Positions 13,566 to 25,575 of a DNA stretch of 64,000 nucleotides are shown one piece after another. The notes below the pieces were generated by a model. That model was not told the origin of the DNA. It made no database searches and saw only the letters and a program-made list of their open reading frames with translations. Source of the stretch: Branchiostoma floridae. Lineage: Eukaryota > Chordata > Leptocardii > Amphioxiformes > Branchiostomatidae. Position 1 is the stretch's first letter, and every line of letters begins with the position of its first letter. Made by a program: the position numbers and the translations under genes. The stretch lies in contig NC_049984.1 in the NCBI RefSeq assembly GCF_000003815.2, forward strand, positions 8,142,197 through 8,206,196, given 5' to 3'.

Positions 13566-15557
13566 TTTACCTGTGATAGACGTCAAAACGTACAAAGAAC
13601 TCAGTGGTTCGCTCAAAACGATGACTGGCGATTGTATACACGATGTGTATTTTTTTGTTATTAAAGATGACGTCGTCTTTCACCAGCTATTGTATTGTTT
13701 TCTAGCGGCTTGTCGCGTGCAGTGATTTTTTCAAAAGTGTAAAAAACACTCATGACGGCTCGTCTGTTCCGTCTCACCTGTTGACGTCGGTCCCTTTGAT
13801 GGTTAGCTCAGGTGAGAATGAGGTATCACACCGCTGAGAGCGCGTGGGGCCGTCAGCGGTTTGCCACTGGGGTGCCGGGATCAAAAATCCAAACACAACA
13901 AGCTTTGTGCAGTTGTCGTTTCTCTAATAGCGGCCCGTCCTTAATACGCACGCTCCGCCTTGAGGTTGTTTATACAATTGCCAGGGTGGGAATTGATGGT
14001 CAACAGTAATTGTTGTGTGTGGATTTGTGGTAGCAAAAACACGTGCGCTTCATCGAGTATACTTGTAAGCACGATAGTGTATTCTGGGTGGAGAAAGAAA
14101 GCCGTGAAAACTGAAAAAGCTTTGGCGGGCACGTCTGACAAACAAAGACAACTTGTTGGAAGAGGGTCAGCAAACAAAACCAATTGGGAATACACTCTAC
14201 ATAAACCAACCAGCCAACAGACTGTGTAGATCGTCAGCAGATGTTATGAATACATCCTCATAGCTAGGCTACGTCTATGTTCTAGGCTATGTTGATAGAT
14301 GCGTCGATGAACTTGAAAGTTAGACATCAAAGTACCGTAATATGATACGCCAAAAAAAGCAGTTACGTTCACTTAGCTAGTCAAGCAACTGGATTTTATT
14401 TTGGTAAATCCAAACGTATATCCAGTTGATTGAATAACTTCTTTTTTGGCCGATGTTCAATGATTATGTTGATAAATGTAGTTTCTATACAAAAAAAGTG
14501 AGACGGCCCCCCTCCCCATCCCTCTGCCAAGATGGCACCTGTTGATGAACACCTGACGACCGGGGCTGTGCGCGCCTGGAGCTCGGGCCGGCAGGCCGCC
14601 TCCCCCGGGGAACATACATCCTTCCACTCCGGTCATTCCACACGGGGAAATACCATCTGGAGATAAAGCTCGGGGGAAATTAGAAACAAATGGAGGTCAT
14701 GTTGTACGTGTCTCTGTGGTTACGGGTGGGAGGGGTGCTTTTTATTTAGGTCGGGAGGTGGGATTGGAGGCGACCGCGCTCGCTAAGTTGTTCCTCCTCC
14801 TCACTTTTACCTGGGTTTACACTAGTTCACTGCATTCTGTTGTACACAGTTGAGTAAAAACATATGTCCGGTCTATGCATTCACGACATGATACCCAGTT
14901 TTCAAAATAAATGACACACGTACAAATGAACATCGGTCCCACTCAAGGAGGTTTACAAGACGTCTTTGTCTTTTCTCTGAAACTCATTGTTCCACCCAAG
15001 AAGGTTAAAATGGTCCACCAGAGCGTTGTATGACTTTATTTAACATCCTTGAGAAAAACTAAAGAAAATAACGGTATTTTTGGAAATGATTTCTTAATTT
15101 ATAATTTGCAGAATAATCAACACATATGCAGTATTTGAAAAACAAGCTGAACAAAAATTTTGACAGCGACCACGGACATGTCAAGGCAGAGACATGAAGA
15201 AAGACAAGGCTTTATATAATAAGTTATAAAAAGTGTCATACTATGAGATATGGATGGAGGACATCAAATTTATTGTGAATCCATGGAAATTTGTTTTGCC
15301 GTATCAAATGTGACACCAAAACGATCAAACGCTCTCCACCAGTGCAGTAGCCGAATGTGACCCCCTCCCAGGATACGAATAACAGCTGCAGTAGGGCGGT
15401 GATTAGGGATAGCCTCGTGAACAGCCTTCCGGAAGGATGTTACTTGCCCTTTATTCATCGCCATTCAAAATTAGTCGGGAAAACTGTTGCGGTGAAGATA
15501 ACCCTAAGCAATGCTCTTTTAAAGAAGATACTACCCCCTTTAGCATTGCCCAAAGCC

Positions 15558-15573
15558 AGGAGGTTAACCTCCT
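15558..15573. repeat. Perfect 16-bp palindrome AGGAGGTTAACCTCCT
   Basis: Head-to-head copy of the AGGAGGTT motif with no spacer. It may be a collapsed remnant of the hairpin family. Other single copies lie near 14945 and 15752. Confidence 0.6.
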
Positions 15574-16570
15574 TGCCCAAAGACAATGGAATGGAAGCGT
15601 TTTAGCCACCTGTCGATGCATTTTACGAGGATGAGCTATCCATAAACATTGACGCCTGATGGAACGAAAATAGAAGAGAAGCGACTATACAAAACTACTA
15701 GGGTGAGCAAAGAAAGGAAATTACACGTTTTGAGTGATGATATCTATATTTAACCTCCTTGGTGTCTAACCGTGACACGAGAAAATGTCTGCCGACTACT
15801 TTTTGATTTCATCTTTAGGATTTAGAATTCGCCTGAAGACAAGTTCCACCTACAGAAACACAATGTCTTTTCCTCTTGCCGTGACACTGAATATATGTTT
15901 TCGATTGTCTGCTTTTCGTTTGGCCAATGCCTTTTAATATGTTCACGTACTATTTGTTGCCGTGAGAAACATGGCCTTTTGGGTGAGTGAGAAATAATCC
16001 AGGCAGGGCAGATGACCGTATTTGGAAGTGATTGACAGGCGCAACGGACGAGACAGGTGATACTCGGACCACTTGTGTGTACCTACCACACACATGGTCA
16101 TCTTCACAAATGGCTTTTCCGTATGCTTCTGGCATGCTTTAGATTTGTTACAAATAAAAGTTTCAAAACTGCTCTTGGACAAGGTTGACATTCCATTGCT
16201 AAAAATGCAAGACATGGCATGAGTCTAATATGAATATCAAGTTCAGAATCTGAGGAAAGGTTGTATTTTCTAGTTCGGGAAAATTTCACAATGCGGGAGA
16301 GCGCTATAACTACTAGTGTGTTTTCATGCTTTATTGCAATGTCAATAAATAAATACAAATGTAAGTGGATAGATAAAGATATATAACGTTGGGCTACAGT
16401 TAGATGAAATGAGGACCGCATATATTTTCGTTATATTTTGTTCTTTTGTATCTATTTCACGAAATGTGTGCAAAGTTGTCAAATGTTTCATGTGTCAAAG
16501 ACAAAAGGATGCGCCTGTCCTCAGATCCATCTGTGGTATTGTTTTATCACTCAGACATGCTCAGCTGTCC

Positions 16571-16735
16571 ATTGGCCGACTTTGTCCGTATTTTTAGCCC
16601 CGCCCTTGGGAACATCCATAAAAGATTCGCGCAATTTTGGGGGCCCGCCTCCTCAAATTTGACTAAAAAAGGCGGTCGGTGGTTGGCGTATTGACCAATC
16701 AGCGCGGCTTGTTTGAGACCCGCCCGGCCCTTTGC
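16571..16735 (+). promoter_or_regulatory. Scratch promoter region
   Basis: Motif cluster upstream of the Scratch ATG: inverted CCAAT (ATTGG, 16571-16575), GC box CCCCGCCC (16598-16605), TATA-like ATAAAAG (16618-16624), CCAAT (16695-16699, in CCAATCAGCG) and a second GC-rich box CCCGCCCGGCCC (about 16719-16730). The spacing suggests transcription starts between about 16650 and 16800. Motif-based only; no TSS data. Confidence 0.5.
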
Positions 16736-16908
16736 GTGACGACACACGGACATACCGCAGGCCGACCACTCAAAATAGCCCGACCGTCAGCCGGCTGAGA
16801 CATTCTGACACTTGTTGCTCGTGAACTGCGGAAGCACAGTCTGCCAACTTCCCAACTCTCTGTTGTTTCTCTGCTACCGCGCGGTTTGCGATACTTCTAC
16901 TGTTCACC

Positions 16909-19900
16909 ATGCCGAGAGCTTTCCTTGTGAAGAGATTCAAGCACATCTGGGAATCTGGCGAGGCCAAGGAATCCGAACAGGGCGAGATGGGAGGTAAGAA
17001 GAGCCACGTTTTGTCCAGATTTTAGCACACAGGCAGTGGTTATCTCTAGCCATGGGTGTTTACCTATGCAGTGTGTGTGACAGGACCCGGTCCAGTGACT
17101 GTAGTTGATCCTGCCGTACCATACGGACATGCTTGCATACCGTGAATCTAGGCTGCCGAAGCTCTGTCCTTATTCAAACTTTCAGCCTCGAGAAAATCTT
17201 AAACAGAAGCTCGTAAAAAGCTCAGAATTTCTCCATCGGATGTCCAGACGACGCGCCCGCCTGTTCTAACTCGTTCCGACCGTTAGGTCTCACCACGAGC
17301 CGCGTGCTTGCCATGATAGGACCTGGCATAGCTTGTTTTAAAGCTGATTAATTGGACCCATGTTATATTTCAAGGGGTGGCTTGTGGCCCCAGACCATGT
17401 GTGGTATGAGCCAGGCTTCCTGACTTGTAGGCCACCCCGGGGTCACAAGGCTAACAGGACAGGACGGCCTTTTCTTCAACACGTGGGTTCTCTGCGTCGA
17501 AAATGTAGCAATGTTCAAAGACCACGAAATGAACATGTAGCGTAAACAACGTCATGGTGAATGCAGCTCAAACAATAACATTGTGGTTTTAGAAGTAGGG
17601 GTTTTAGAAACATCACATTTCTTCTGTTGCTTGGGTATTTTCAATACTTGGCTAGATATAGAGCCTGGTCGTGATATCACATCCGCACATCCGAGAGATA
17701 GCAACAATTAAAAGTCATGGGCATGTTATTTAGCGGATCTAACGTAACTTCCCCCGTCATGACGTGTTCGTCTGTACAAAGTCTGCTGGACTAACACTAA
17801 CACTGGAAAATGAACTTGGATTACGTCATATGCTGTTCTACGCGTTTCCGTATTCTTGGAATCATTTCGTGTGTATTACAAATTTGTGTAAGTCGGTTGT
17901 TTTGAGTCGCTAAAATCCCAAACTATCCAACAAGACGGTTTCTTGGAAGTGATCGTCATTCATATATGGCGACGGAACCTGAATATTCCTCATCCCAAAT
18001 GGTTCCGTCTGATTTTGAAGGAGTCAATTGGTCAAATTCGTCAACATTGCCATTAAAAAAATCTGATTCTATTACAAGAAACATGTCAAGCTCAGCCTCT
18101 GCGTCATGTAAACGATCGTCGTCCAAAAGTGTCGTCTGCAGGGGTTGCCTGGGCGACAGGACACTATAAATAGTCCCCTCCATCCCGGTGAGGGCCCCGT
18201 GTCCGTATATAGTCAAAGTGATGATGGGCGATACATCTCTGCTCGTGTTTTTGTACACATCATGTGTTACTAAATACCCCCACCACTCTTGCAGGTCTGT
18301 TGTTTTGTAACGCAGGACGAGACAAAATTGAAACTTTTTAATTCTTTAGCAACGTGTTACTGTCGCACATGGGTATTACTGTTGCATATGTAGGAGCTGT
18401 CCACCTTTGTTCTTCTCATCAGTGAGCTAGAAATGACCCATGTGGCGGATGACCACCTGTGCTGGTCAGTTACAAATGGTCAATCTCCAACTACTCCCCA
18501 CAAATCAGCAGTCAGCTGTTCCATACCAACTTCATCATTCAGACCGATACGCTGTCAATGACGTAATAGTAAACTTACCGTGCTTCATCGAGACATACAC
18601 AAGACTGACATTGTGCGACGATTCCTTAGAGTAGATTTTCTCAAGAAACACAAAACTTAGGAGTAACCTTGGCGGAAACCCAGGGGTGTGCTCAAAGGTA
18701 ACACTGACTGCGGTAAGAACAGGCCGCCTTTGTCTGCAGATGCCCCTGTTGCGGCTAAAGTTTCTCCCTTCGCCAATTTTGGTCCGGAAAGGTAGAAGTC
18801 TGTGATTCTGAGTCTGGGTTGTCTCTTGTGAATTGACTATAATCTGGCTTTTTTCTGTCTGCCGAAATTTATCCGACCGCCTTCTTTAGCCTCCTCTGCA
18901 GACTTATCTTTTTTTTTCTTGATGGATTTCAGTTCAGTAATTTGCAGCATGGTCACAAAATCAAAATTCAATAAAACTGATCAGAAAACCGTCAGAAAAA
19001 AAGCATATTCTAAGCCCGACTTGTGGAGCCCGCTGTATATAAAGGAGGCTAATCATTACTATAAATGGAATGTATAATCCTCGCATGAGACGGACAGCTG
19101 ACTCGACTGAAACCTGTGATTAGTATATGTAAAATTATTCAGATGCGTTCTTGTTTTTTAATTGCTTTTTTTCTTTCATTTTTCACATCGTTTGTATGAC
19201 ATGATTATGTATGCTTAGTAACATCTACTAAGGCGTTGAAGGTCACAAAGAGCATTTCAAATCTAGATCTCCGATTATCGGAAAATTGACAAATTCCAGA
19301 CTTCGGCTTTCCTTCTTTTCACAAAGACCGTAAAGTCGTTTAAAGCTCTTCAAAATTATCCCAACCCATTGTGTTAGCTAATTCTTTCTTTGTGTCAGAA
19401 ATCACCTTCTGTCTTTGAAGTCTGGCGCCTCGGCAGACATAGGAAAAACCACGCTGTGGTGTTTTCCAAAAATCTGTTGTACTAGCCTGATTGGTTTATA
19501 ATAGACTGTCTGGAGCGTCGGCCATTTTAAACGATTGTCATTGTGTAGCCATGGAAATGTGTATCTATCTCTATTGTTCGTCTCTGATCATCGAGGTGTC
19601 GCGACATGTTACGGGACAATGAAACAGTGAAAAGACGGGAGGAACGATGTCTAATTGGAGGATAATAGCGGGCCAGCTTTGAGTCGGGCCATCCGGTCAT
19701 CTACATGTCCGACATGAGTCCCACGCATCATTAGAGAGTTTTTGCCCGAAGTCTAATTTCTGCCTTGTTGCAAGTAACAAGAAAAATGGAGAACGGACAA
19801 ACAATGGAGAACAATATTATATTTGATTACTGTGGTCTAAAAATGTTGACTCTACTTTTCCTCAGACAATGGAAGTCGAACGATATGCATAAGGTGAATT

Positions 19901-22676
19901 TGCACACCTACACATGACATTTTGCATCAAGAGTTCAAGTTATATAAAAGACTCGTACGTCAGACTCAGTTTCCAAGATTCTACAGCAGACGAAATTCAC
20001 ACTTGCTCCCTGATTTTCAGAAGCCCCCGAGCCGGTCACCCTGGTTCCCGTGGACTGGAGTAAAGGCTACCACCCCGCTCCCTTCTTCAACCCGCTCGGC
20101 CTGCCGCTGGTCGCCCCCCACCCGGACACCAGCCCCAGCCGCCGGAGTCCAGTCGAGGGCACCGCTCTGCCCCCCTCCCCACCCCCGGACCTGCACACCG
20201 ATGACCTCAAAATCAAGGTCGACGATGAGGACATTCTCAAGGCCACGACAACACCCAACAACAAACACAAACAGGTGAGTTTAGTTTGAACATACATCAT
20301 GTACATGTAATAGTTTGTCAGAGAAAGCATGGTCCGTAGGTTTTGTTCAGAGACTTTACCCTGAACTGGCTAATGCTAATGACCAAAATGGTCGTTTCAG
20401 CTAGTGCCAACAAACTTTCGCTTTTCATCGCGTTGAGCTCCCGTGAAATTGGAGGTAAATTATACTGTTAGCTTTCCACTTCGCGCTGTTTGTTCCGCTT
20501 AAACACCGTTTACCTATACTCGGGTTATATGTGTTTGTTTTCGACAGCGGTATACATACACCAGTGCACTATCTAAGACTTTCGTAAAGTGTTGTATGCG
20601 ACATACTTTCTTTTCAAATACTATGGTCGACTGAGTACCGCACTAACAAAGTAACTACTCACAGAGCGACCAAAAACAAACTACTCTCTTCCGTCCGGAT
20701 CTTGTGCCCATATAAACCCCGTACTAATTGGAAACGCGCTAATCGCTGTGTGGCGTGGGGACTCGCGTAAATAAACTCGGATGTCCAAAAGATTACACCA
20801 ACTCGAAACAGCACCGGCCATCGCCATGTTCTTGTTGGGGACCGATCACTGGTGAAGATAGAACAGGGGTAAATGATGGATTGGGGGTTCGTCTTTTTCG
20901 GAAGCAGTGGAAGACGAAGTATCCGACTTTTTTCTGTGTAATCACTAGTACTTAGTGGATTTTATAGTTTTCTCTTCGCCATTGCATGGGAAGTATGTTC
21001 TGAAAACAACAACAATGCTAGCAAATCAGAACGAGCTACATATGTAATAAACAAAACCGCAGACGCACACCAAGACAAACAAACAAACACATAAACGCAC
21101 AATTTTCTCGGAGGCAATAGGTAAAACAACTTCTTGATTTATTTTATTTGAACAGACCAAGACCAAGAGGGAGCGGTCCGACAGCGAGTCCTCGGTGAGC
21201 CCTCGGGGCGGTGAGACGCCGACCGGCCCGTACCACTGTCCGGAGTGCGGTAAGCGGTACAGCACGTCCAGCAACCTGGCACGGCACAGGCAGACTCACC
21301 GGGACCAGCAGGACAAGAAGGCCAGGAAGTGCCCGCACTGCGATAAGGTAAGCATCAAAGCCTTGTTGATAAAACAGCAAAAGATTCACTGTCCTATTTA
21401 GGCTAACGTCACATTTCCACAAAGGGGTCCGGCCAGACAGTTTTGGGGAACGAAAAGTACGATATAGATGACAAGTAAAACTCAAAACGGACCAAAAGTA
21501 ATTTATCAACATGTCTTGTGCATATTCATTGGAATAAACTTTGATTTTTCCGAAATTCGTTTCCGCAAACAGCCCGAACGGGCCCCGTGTAGGGAATATG
21601 ACGAAGGCCTTAATCGTTGTCGATCGATCCCATACGAGCGACCGCTATGATGTCACGGTGACGTAATGATAGGCAGAAACCAAGTGTTGATTATGAATTA
21701 TATGTTAGCTGCTAATTTGAATACTACTTTGTAATCTAACCTGCGGACGTTATTTTACCTGCCATTCGTCGAATACGCCGGATGTAAACATAACAGTCAT
21801 CGCTCTTATAGCCCTGCCCACCTTCGTCAGAAGACTCAGAACGTAGTAATTCAACTTTTATTGAATATTGAAAGATTGATTCTGATGATTTATCTCTTGA
21901 TGTGTTCCAGGTGTACGTGTCGATGCCCGCCCTGTCCATGCACATCCGCACGCACAAGCAGGGGTGTAAGTGTCCGTACTGCGGCAAGTGTTTCTCCCGA
22001 CCATGGTTACTACAGGGGCACATCAGGACCCACACTGGTGAGCAACCCTCAACTTCTAGTTGCCTTCGCAATCAATTTGTTTATTTGTTTGTTTGTTTTT
22101 CCTGTCGTGAACCCGTATTGACATGGATTTCGCATAGTGGCAGCATATGAGGAGGAAGTGGTGCAATAGGATACTTGGAGTATTGGAAGTGTGGTTTGCT
22201 TTAGTTACAATGGTATGATTGTCGTTAAAAGCCAGGATAACTCATGGTTACACACACAATGTAATATCAGATTGACTTGTATGGATACAATAGTTCATTC
22301 TAAAGCTCTTCGATAGTTTTCTACTAAAAATATAATTTTTGTTGTTTTGTGCCCAGAAATGTATACTAACGGTGATTCTTTGTCTGTTTGTTGCACAGGA
22401 GAGAGACCATTCGTGTGCCAGATCTGCGAGAAGGCGTTTGCCGACAAGTCCAACCTGCGGGCGCACACCCAGACCCACTCGGACGCCAAGCCCTACGTCT
22501 GCGGCCGCTGCGGCAAGGCCTTCGCGCTCAAGTCTTACCTGTACAAGCACGAGGAGAGTGCCTGTCTGCGGAGCACCGGCAAGGTCACCAAGGCGGCAAC
22601 AACACCCAGACAGGCACAGAGGCAGGGCGCGGTGGACAGACGGGACCCGCAGGCCCCCATAGCTGTGCAAGGATAG
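16909..22676 (+). CDS. SCRT: Scratch zinc-finger transcriptional repressor, complete
   Basis: Snail-superfamily repressor of the Scratch branch, nuclear and neural in other animals. Five exons join in phase to 311 residues: 16909-16993, 20021-20274, 21156-21347, 21911-22037, 22399-22676. Residues 1-9 are a SNAG repression motif (MPRAFLVKR); start context CACCATGC. Residues 30-113 are proline-rich and acidic. The five C2H2 fingers have ligands C141/C144/H157/H161, C172/C175/H188/H192, C198/C201/H214/H218, C226/C229/H242/H246 and C254/C257/H270/C275; the last is CCHC as in the family. [41 protein letters not shown] and [10 protein letters not shown] mark it as Scratch rather than Snail. Finger 2 is split by the intron after CDK, and the TGERP linker spans the last intron. 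Human SCRT1 is slightly longer (about 348). Paralogue level is undecided; a single pre-duplication orthologue is expected. Confidence 0.95.
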
Positions 22677-23605
22677 ACTTGACCTTCAAGTATGATGGAC
22701 AATGTTGCAAGGGGCGTGTTGAAGTCCTGAAACGGGCTACGCGTGCCATTAAACAACGCTATACTTTACAGGCGGGTAAATACAGGCGTGATATAGGCTC
22801 AGGTTATATAAGAAACAATGTTGCAAGGGCAAAGCCATTCTGGACAATCAAATGTACATGATCTATAGTCTACTTTAGGTGCCTGTGTTGTAGATACGCA
22901 AGAGTGGACACACCCAACAAGAATAGCAGAGATGACACACCAAATGTACCATGATTCTGACATACTTTCCAAAAGTCGATGTTCAAACTAGTTTCTTAGA
23001 ACGATACTACAAAGATGAACGTATGTTGTATATTGTTGAGTAAAGTGTATTCTGTACCAGACCTTAAGTGCCAAGAATTTCGGAGGATCTTCCGAGGAAT
23101 TTCAGGGACAGTGACCCATAATATTTACGTTTGTTGGTCGCCATGACAACAAATACAGACGATCCAGAGAGGACTGATGTGTGCGAAGTGACGAACCACA
23201 TATGGATAGGTTTGTCTTGTCTTGTCTGAAAACAACAGCAATGTTCAATCTCGATTCAAATGTTTTATAGAAAACCTCATGTAAATACAAAACCTCGCAA
23301 ACACAAATTTTACCATGTCAAATGTTAACCATTTTAAAGTTACGATTATTGCTTTCATTTGAATATCACAAAGTAACTTTTTAGGTACTAGGTGTCAGTA
23401 CGATGTTCCTAAGTTATTTGATAAGTTATTGCCGATCACATTCTGTTAGATACAGTTCGACAGTTTAGAATGAAGTTCCAGTTAAGCGATCGGTCAAAGA
23501 GTGAGGACACACTCATGTATAGTTAACGGTATTTATTTGTAAAAAAGGTCTATATGGCCATCTTTCCCAAAGTAAATAAAGAGATCTTTATATTCACAGT
23601 TTATC
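22677..23605 (+). other. Scratch 3' UTR (probable)
   Basis: Non-coding sequence after the TAG stop. A canonical AATAAA at 23575-23580 inside AGTAAATAAAGAG suggests cleavage near 23595-23610, giving a 3' UTR of about 0.9 kb. Inferred from the signal only. Confidence 0.5.
23575..23580 (+). terminator. Polyadenylation signal AATAAA of Scratch
   Basis: First well-placed AATAAA downstream of the Scratch stop, about 900 bp after it, followed by T-rich sequence. Confidence 0.5.
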
Positions 23606-23900
23606 TGCTTTGTGTTATTTGTCTAGATATGTCCTATTATCAAATCATTTTCTTTACTACTAGTAGTTACATACACACGTAAAGGCTTTGACATTTAAGT
23701 TTGAGCAACAGGTTGTTTTCATTCAAGGTCGCGAAAGAGCATTCCAAGAATGTGCTGCACTAGGAATGTTGACGCTACAGTGCCCGAGGGTGACATGTCT
23801 TACCTAGGCCAACCACTCCAGTGCTTACATCACACCTTCTGTATACTATAAGTCAATTTACTTTTGCGGTAGTTTCATATTGCGGTAGGAGGGAAAAGAA

Positions 23901-24268
23901 GTGTTTAAATTCGCTCTGGACAATACTCCAGTGCGTTGTTGGAGACGCACATTCGCAATGTTGTGAATTTGCTGTGGAGAGGTCACTGAAAATAAAACAC
24001 CGCAAAAGATTTACAGCTGCTTGACTTCTGAAACAGGGAGCTAATAAATACGACCCAATCACGTATTGTCGTACTGAAAATAAGTGTTTGAATTCGCTAT
24101 TGAAACAATACTCCATTGCGTCATTGGAAATGCATAGTCGCAATGTTGTGAAATTGTGGTCGAGAGGTTACTGAAATCAAACCACCGCAAAAGATTTATA
24201 GTTGCATGTCTGCTGAAACATAGGGAGGACTTGTGCTCAGAAATACGACCAAATCACGTATTGTTGTA
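23901..24268. repeat. Diverged tandem duplication, two units of about 184 bp
   Basis: Unit 1 (23901-24083) and unit 2 (24084-24268) share many ordered blocks: GTGTTT-AATTCGCT, CAATACTCCA, TCGCAATGTTGTGAA, GAGAGGT-ACTGAAA and ACCGCAAAAGATTTA. The CGACC-AATCACGTATTGT block closes each unit. The units abut head to tail. Confidence 0.85.
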
Positions 24269-25054
24269 AATTATGATGTCATTGTGTAACCTCTAACATG
24301 CAATACATTGTACAGACATTGCAGAAATACTTATCCACGCGTTTGTGTAAGCATCAGTAAATACTAACGTTAGTAAATCACACAAACCGGCACATTTTGT
24401 ATTCGACAAAGTCGTCCAAGAAGAAATATTTCACCCCCAAACCATTTCATTAGACCACTAGGGTTGTGACCTAGCTGTGACCGCCCTGCGACCAAAAATC
24501 GTCAACGAATTTGATAGATGAAAACGATTTCTACGCTTTGTCTGGTATGAAACCAACACAAATCCAATCTAGATCGCAACGCTATCAGCGTCAAGTGGAA
24601 TTCGAAGCCTGTCCTTTATTTTGAAACAAAAAATCTCCTCCCCAAAGTAGAATGAAGTACATGTATCACGTAGTACTGTAAGATCTCAACCTCTCGTCCA
24701 GAAGTGCCAACCCAAGTTCTACAACTTGTTTTCTCTCTACCCGCGCAGGATATTTCCCCTGCGGGGATCTTGGCTTGCAGCTGAGCGAGCCCACGAGGAA
24801 ACACGCGAGACAACAGGTGGGAAACCAAAGTACACTTGGCACTGAACTTCAAAGCCTCGTACGGCGGTATCAGATAAGAAGCCTTAAGTATTCTGTCCTC
24901 GCTTTGTGATCACAACGGCTCGCGTGTTGTGTTAGTGAAGTATTCTGTTCGTGTTTAAAAGATTGCCACCTTCCTCGTGTCGCGTGCCCACACCTGACAC
25001 GAACCATATGTGATGGTATAAACCACGCCTGGGTTGCGGTGTTGATGTTGATGC

Positions 25055-25068
25055 GTCGCCATGGCAAC
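25055..25068. promoter_or_regulatory. RFX X-box match GTCGCCATGGCAAC
   Basis: Fits the RFX consensus GTNRCC-N(0-3)-RGYAAC at every position with a 2-nt spacer. Isolated in intergenic DNA about 2.4 kb downstream of Scratch. RFX binding is inferred. Confidence 0.4.
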
Positions 25069-25357
25069 GGGACGACAGTGTCGTTATCACCGAGTGCAAG
25101 GTCGTGGCGGACACGCCCGTGTGTGACCTTGGATGTCCTTGCCCACGAGTCTGAGTCCCGCCCGGCTGTCTGTCACGTCACCAGACATCCTCACCCCACT
25201 CAGACATGAGTCAAACCACATGGGCAGGGCGGGTCAATCAAATATGACAGGCCGACAGATAACAACTGTCAGTTTACGGAACTGTTATGAAGATCATCGT
25301 TTGAGATCAACAGGAGTTTAAAATGGAGCCGACTTTACTTTCACAAGAACACGGTAT

Positions 25358-25575
25358 ACATTCCGTCGCACGATCGTCGTACGATATGAAAACGAGAGCA
25401 GTCTTGGGAGGTGGTTGTGCCGCGGTGTGTCGTACAAAATTCAGCTGACCTGTCTTGTTACCGAGAAGGTTTTCATTGTTGACTGTTGGTTGTGTCACGT
25501 CCAGTCCACAGCCTACTTGAAAATCCTACGACATCAAAATCGCACGACGACCTACGACGTATGTGATCTCGCCAT
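25358..25575. repeat. CGTACGAT-rich dispersed repeat, copy 1
   Basis: CATTCCGTCGCACGATCGTC begins a block ending near CCTACGACATCAAAATCG and CCTACGACG. A second diverged copy at 34552-34736 has the same start (CATTCGTCGTACGATCGTC) and end (ACATCAAAATC-ACCTACGA) with similar spacing. Confidence 0.55.

Larger units (their letters stand above)
6255..16560. other. Intergenic region between rhophilin and Scratch
   Basis: The two genes are divergently transcribed across about 10.8 kb. No exon with family resemblance or convincing splice-phase structure was found. It holds hairpins (8744-8804, 10072-10137, 12541-12597, 13529-13565, 15558-15573), a MITE (11845-12035) and a SINE (7370-7612). It also holds a repeat-like block near 9565-9700 with GGGGGGGAAACCCC and A-rich sequence. 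Enhancers of Scratch could lie here but cannot be read from one sequence. Confidence 0.6.

Noticed and set aside
15270-15464. Minus-strand frame with HIRLLHWWRAFDRFG segment
   Set aside because: Looks protein-like for about 30 residues but is isolated, with no splice-compatible partners; possibly a transposon fossil, not enough to call.
22388-22861. 157-codon plus-strand open frame
   Set aside because: Out-of-frame shadow of Scratch exon 5; the in-frame reading gives two intact zinc fingers.
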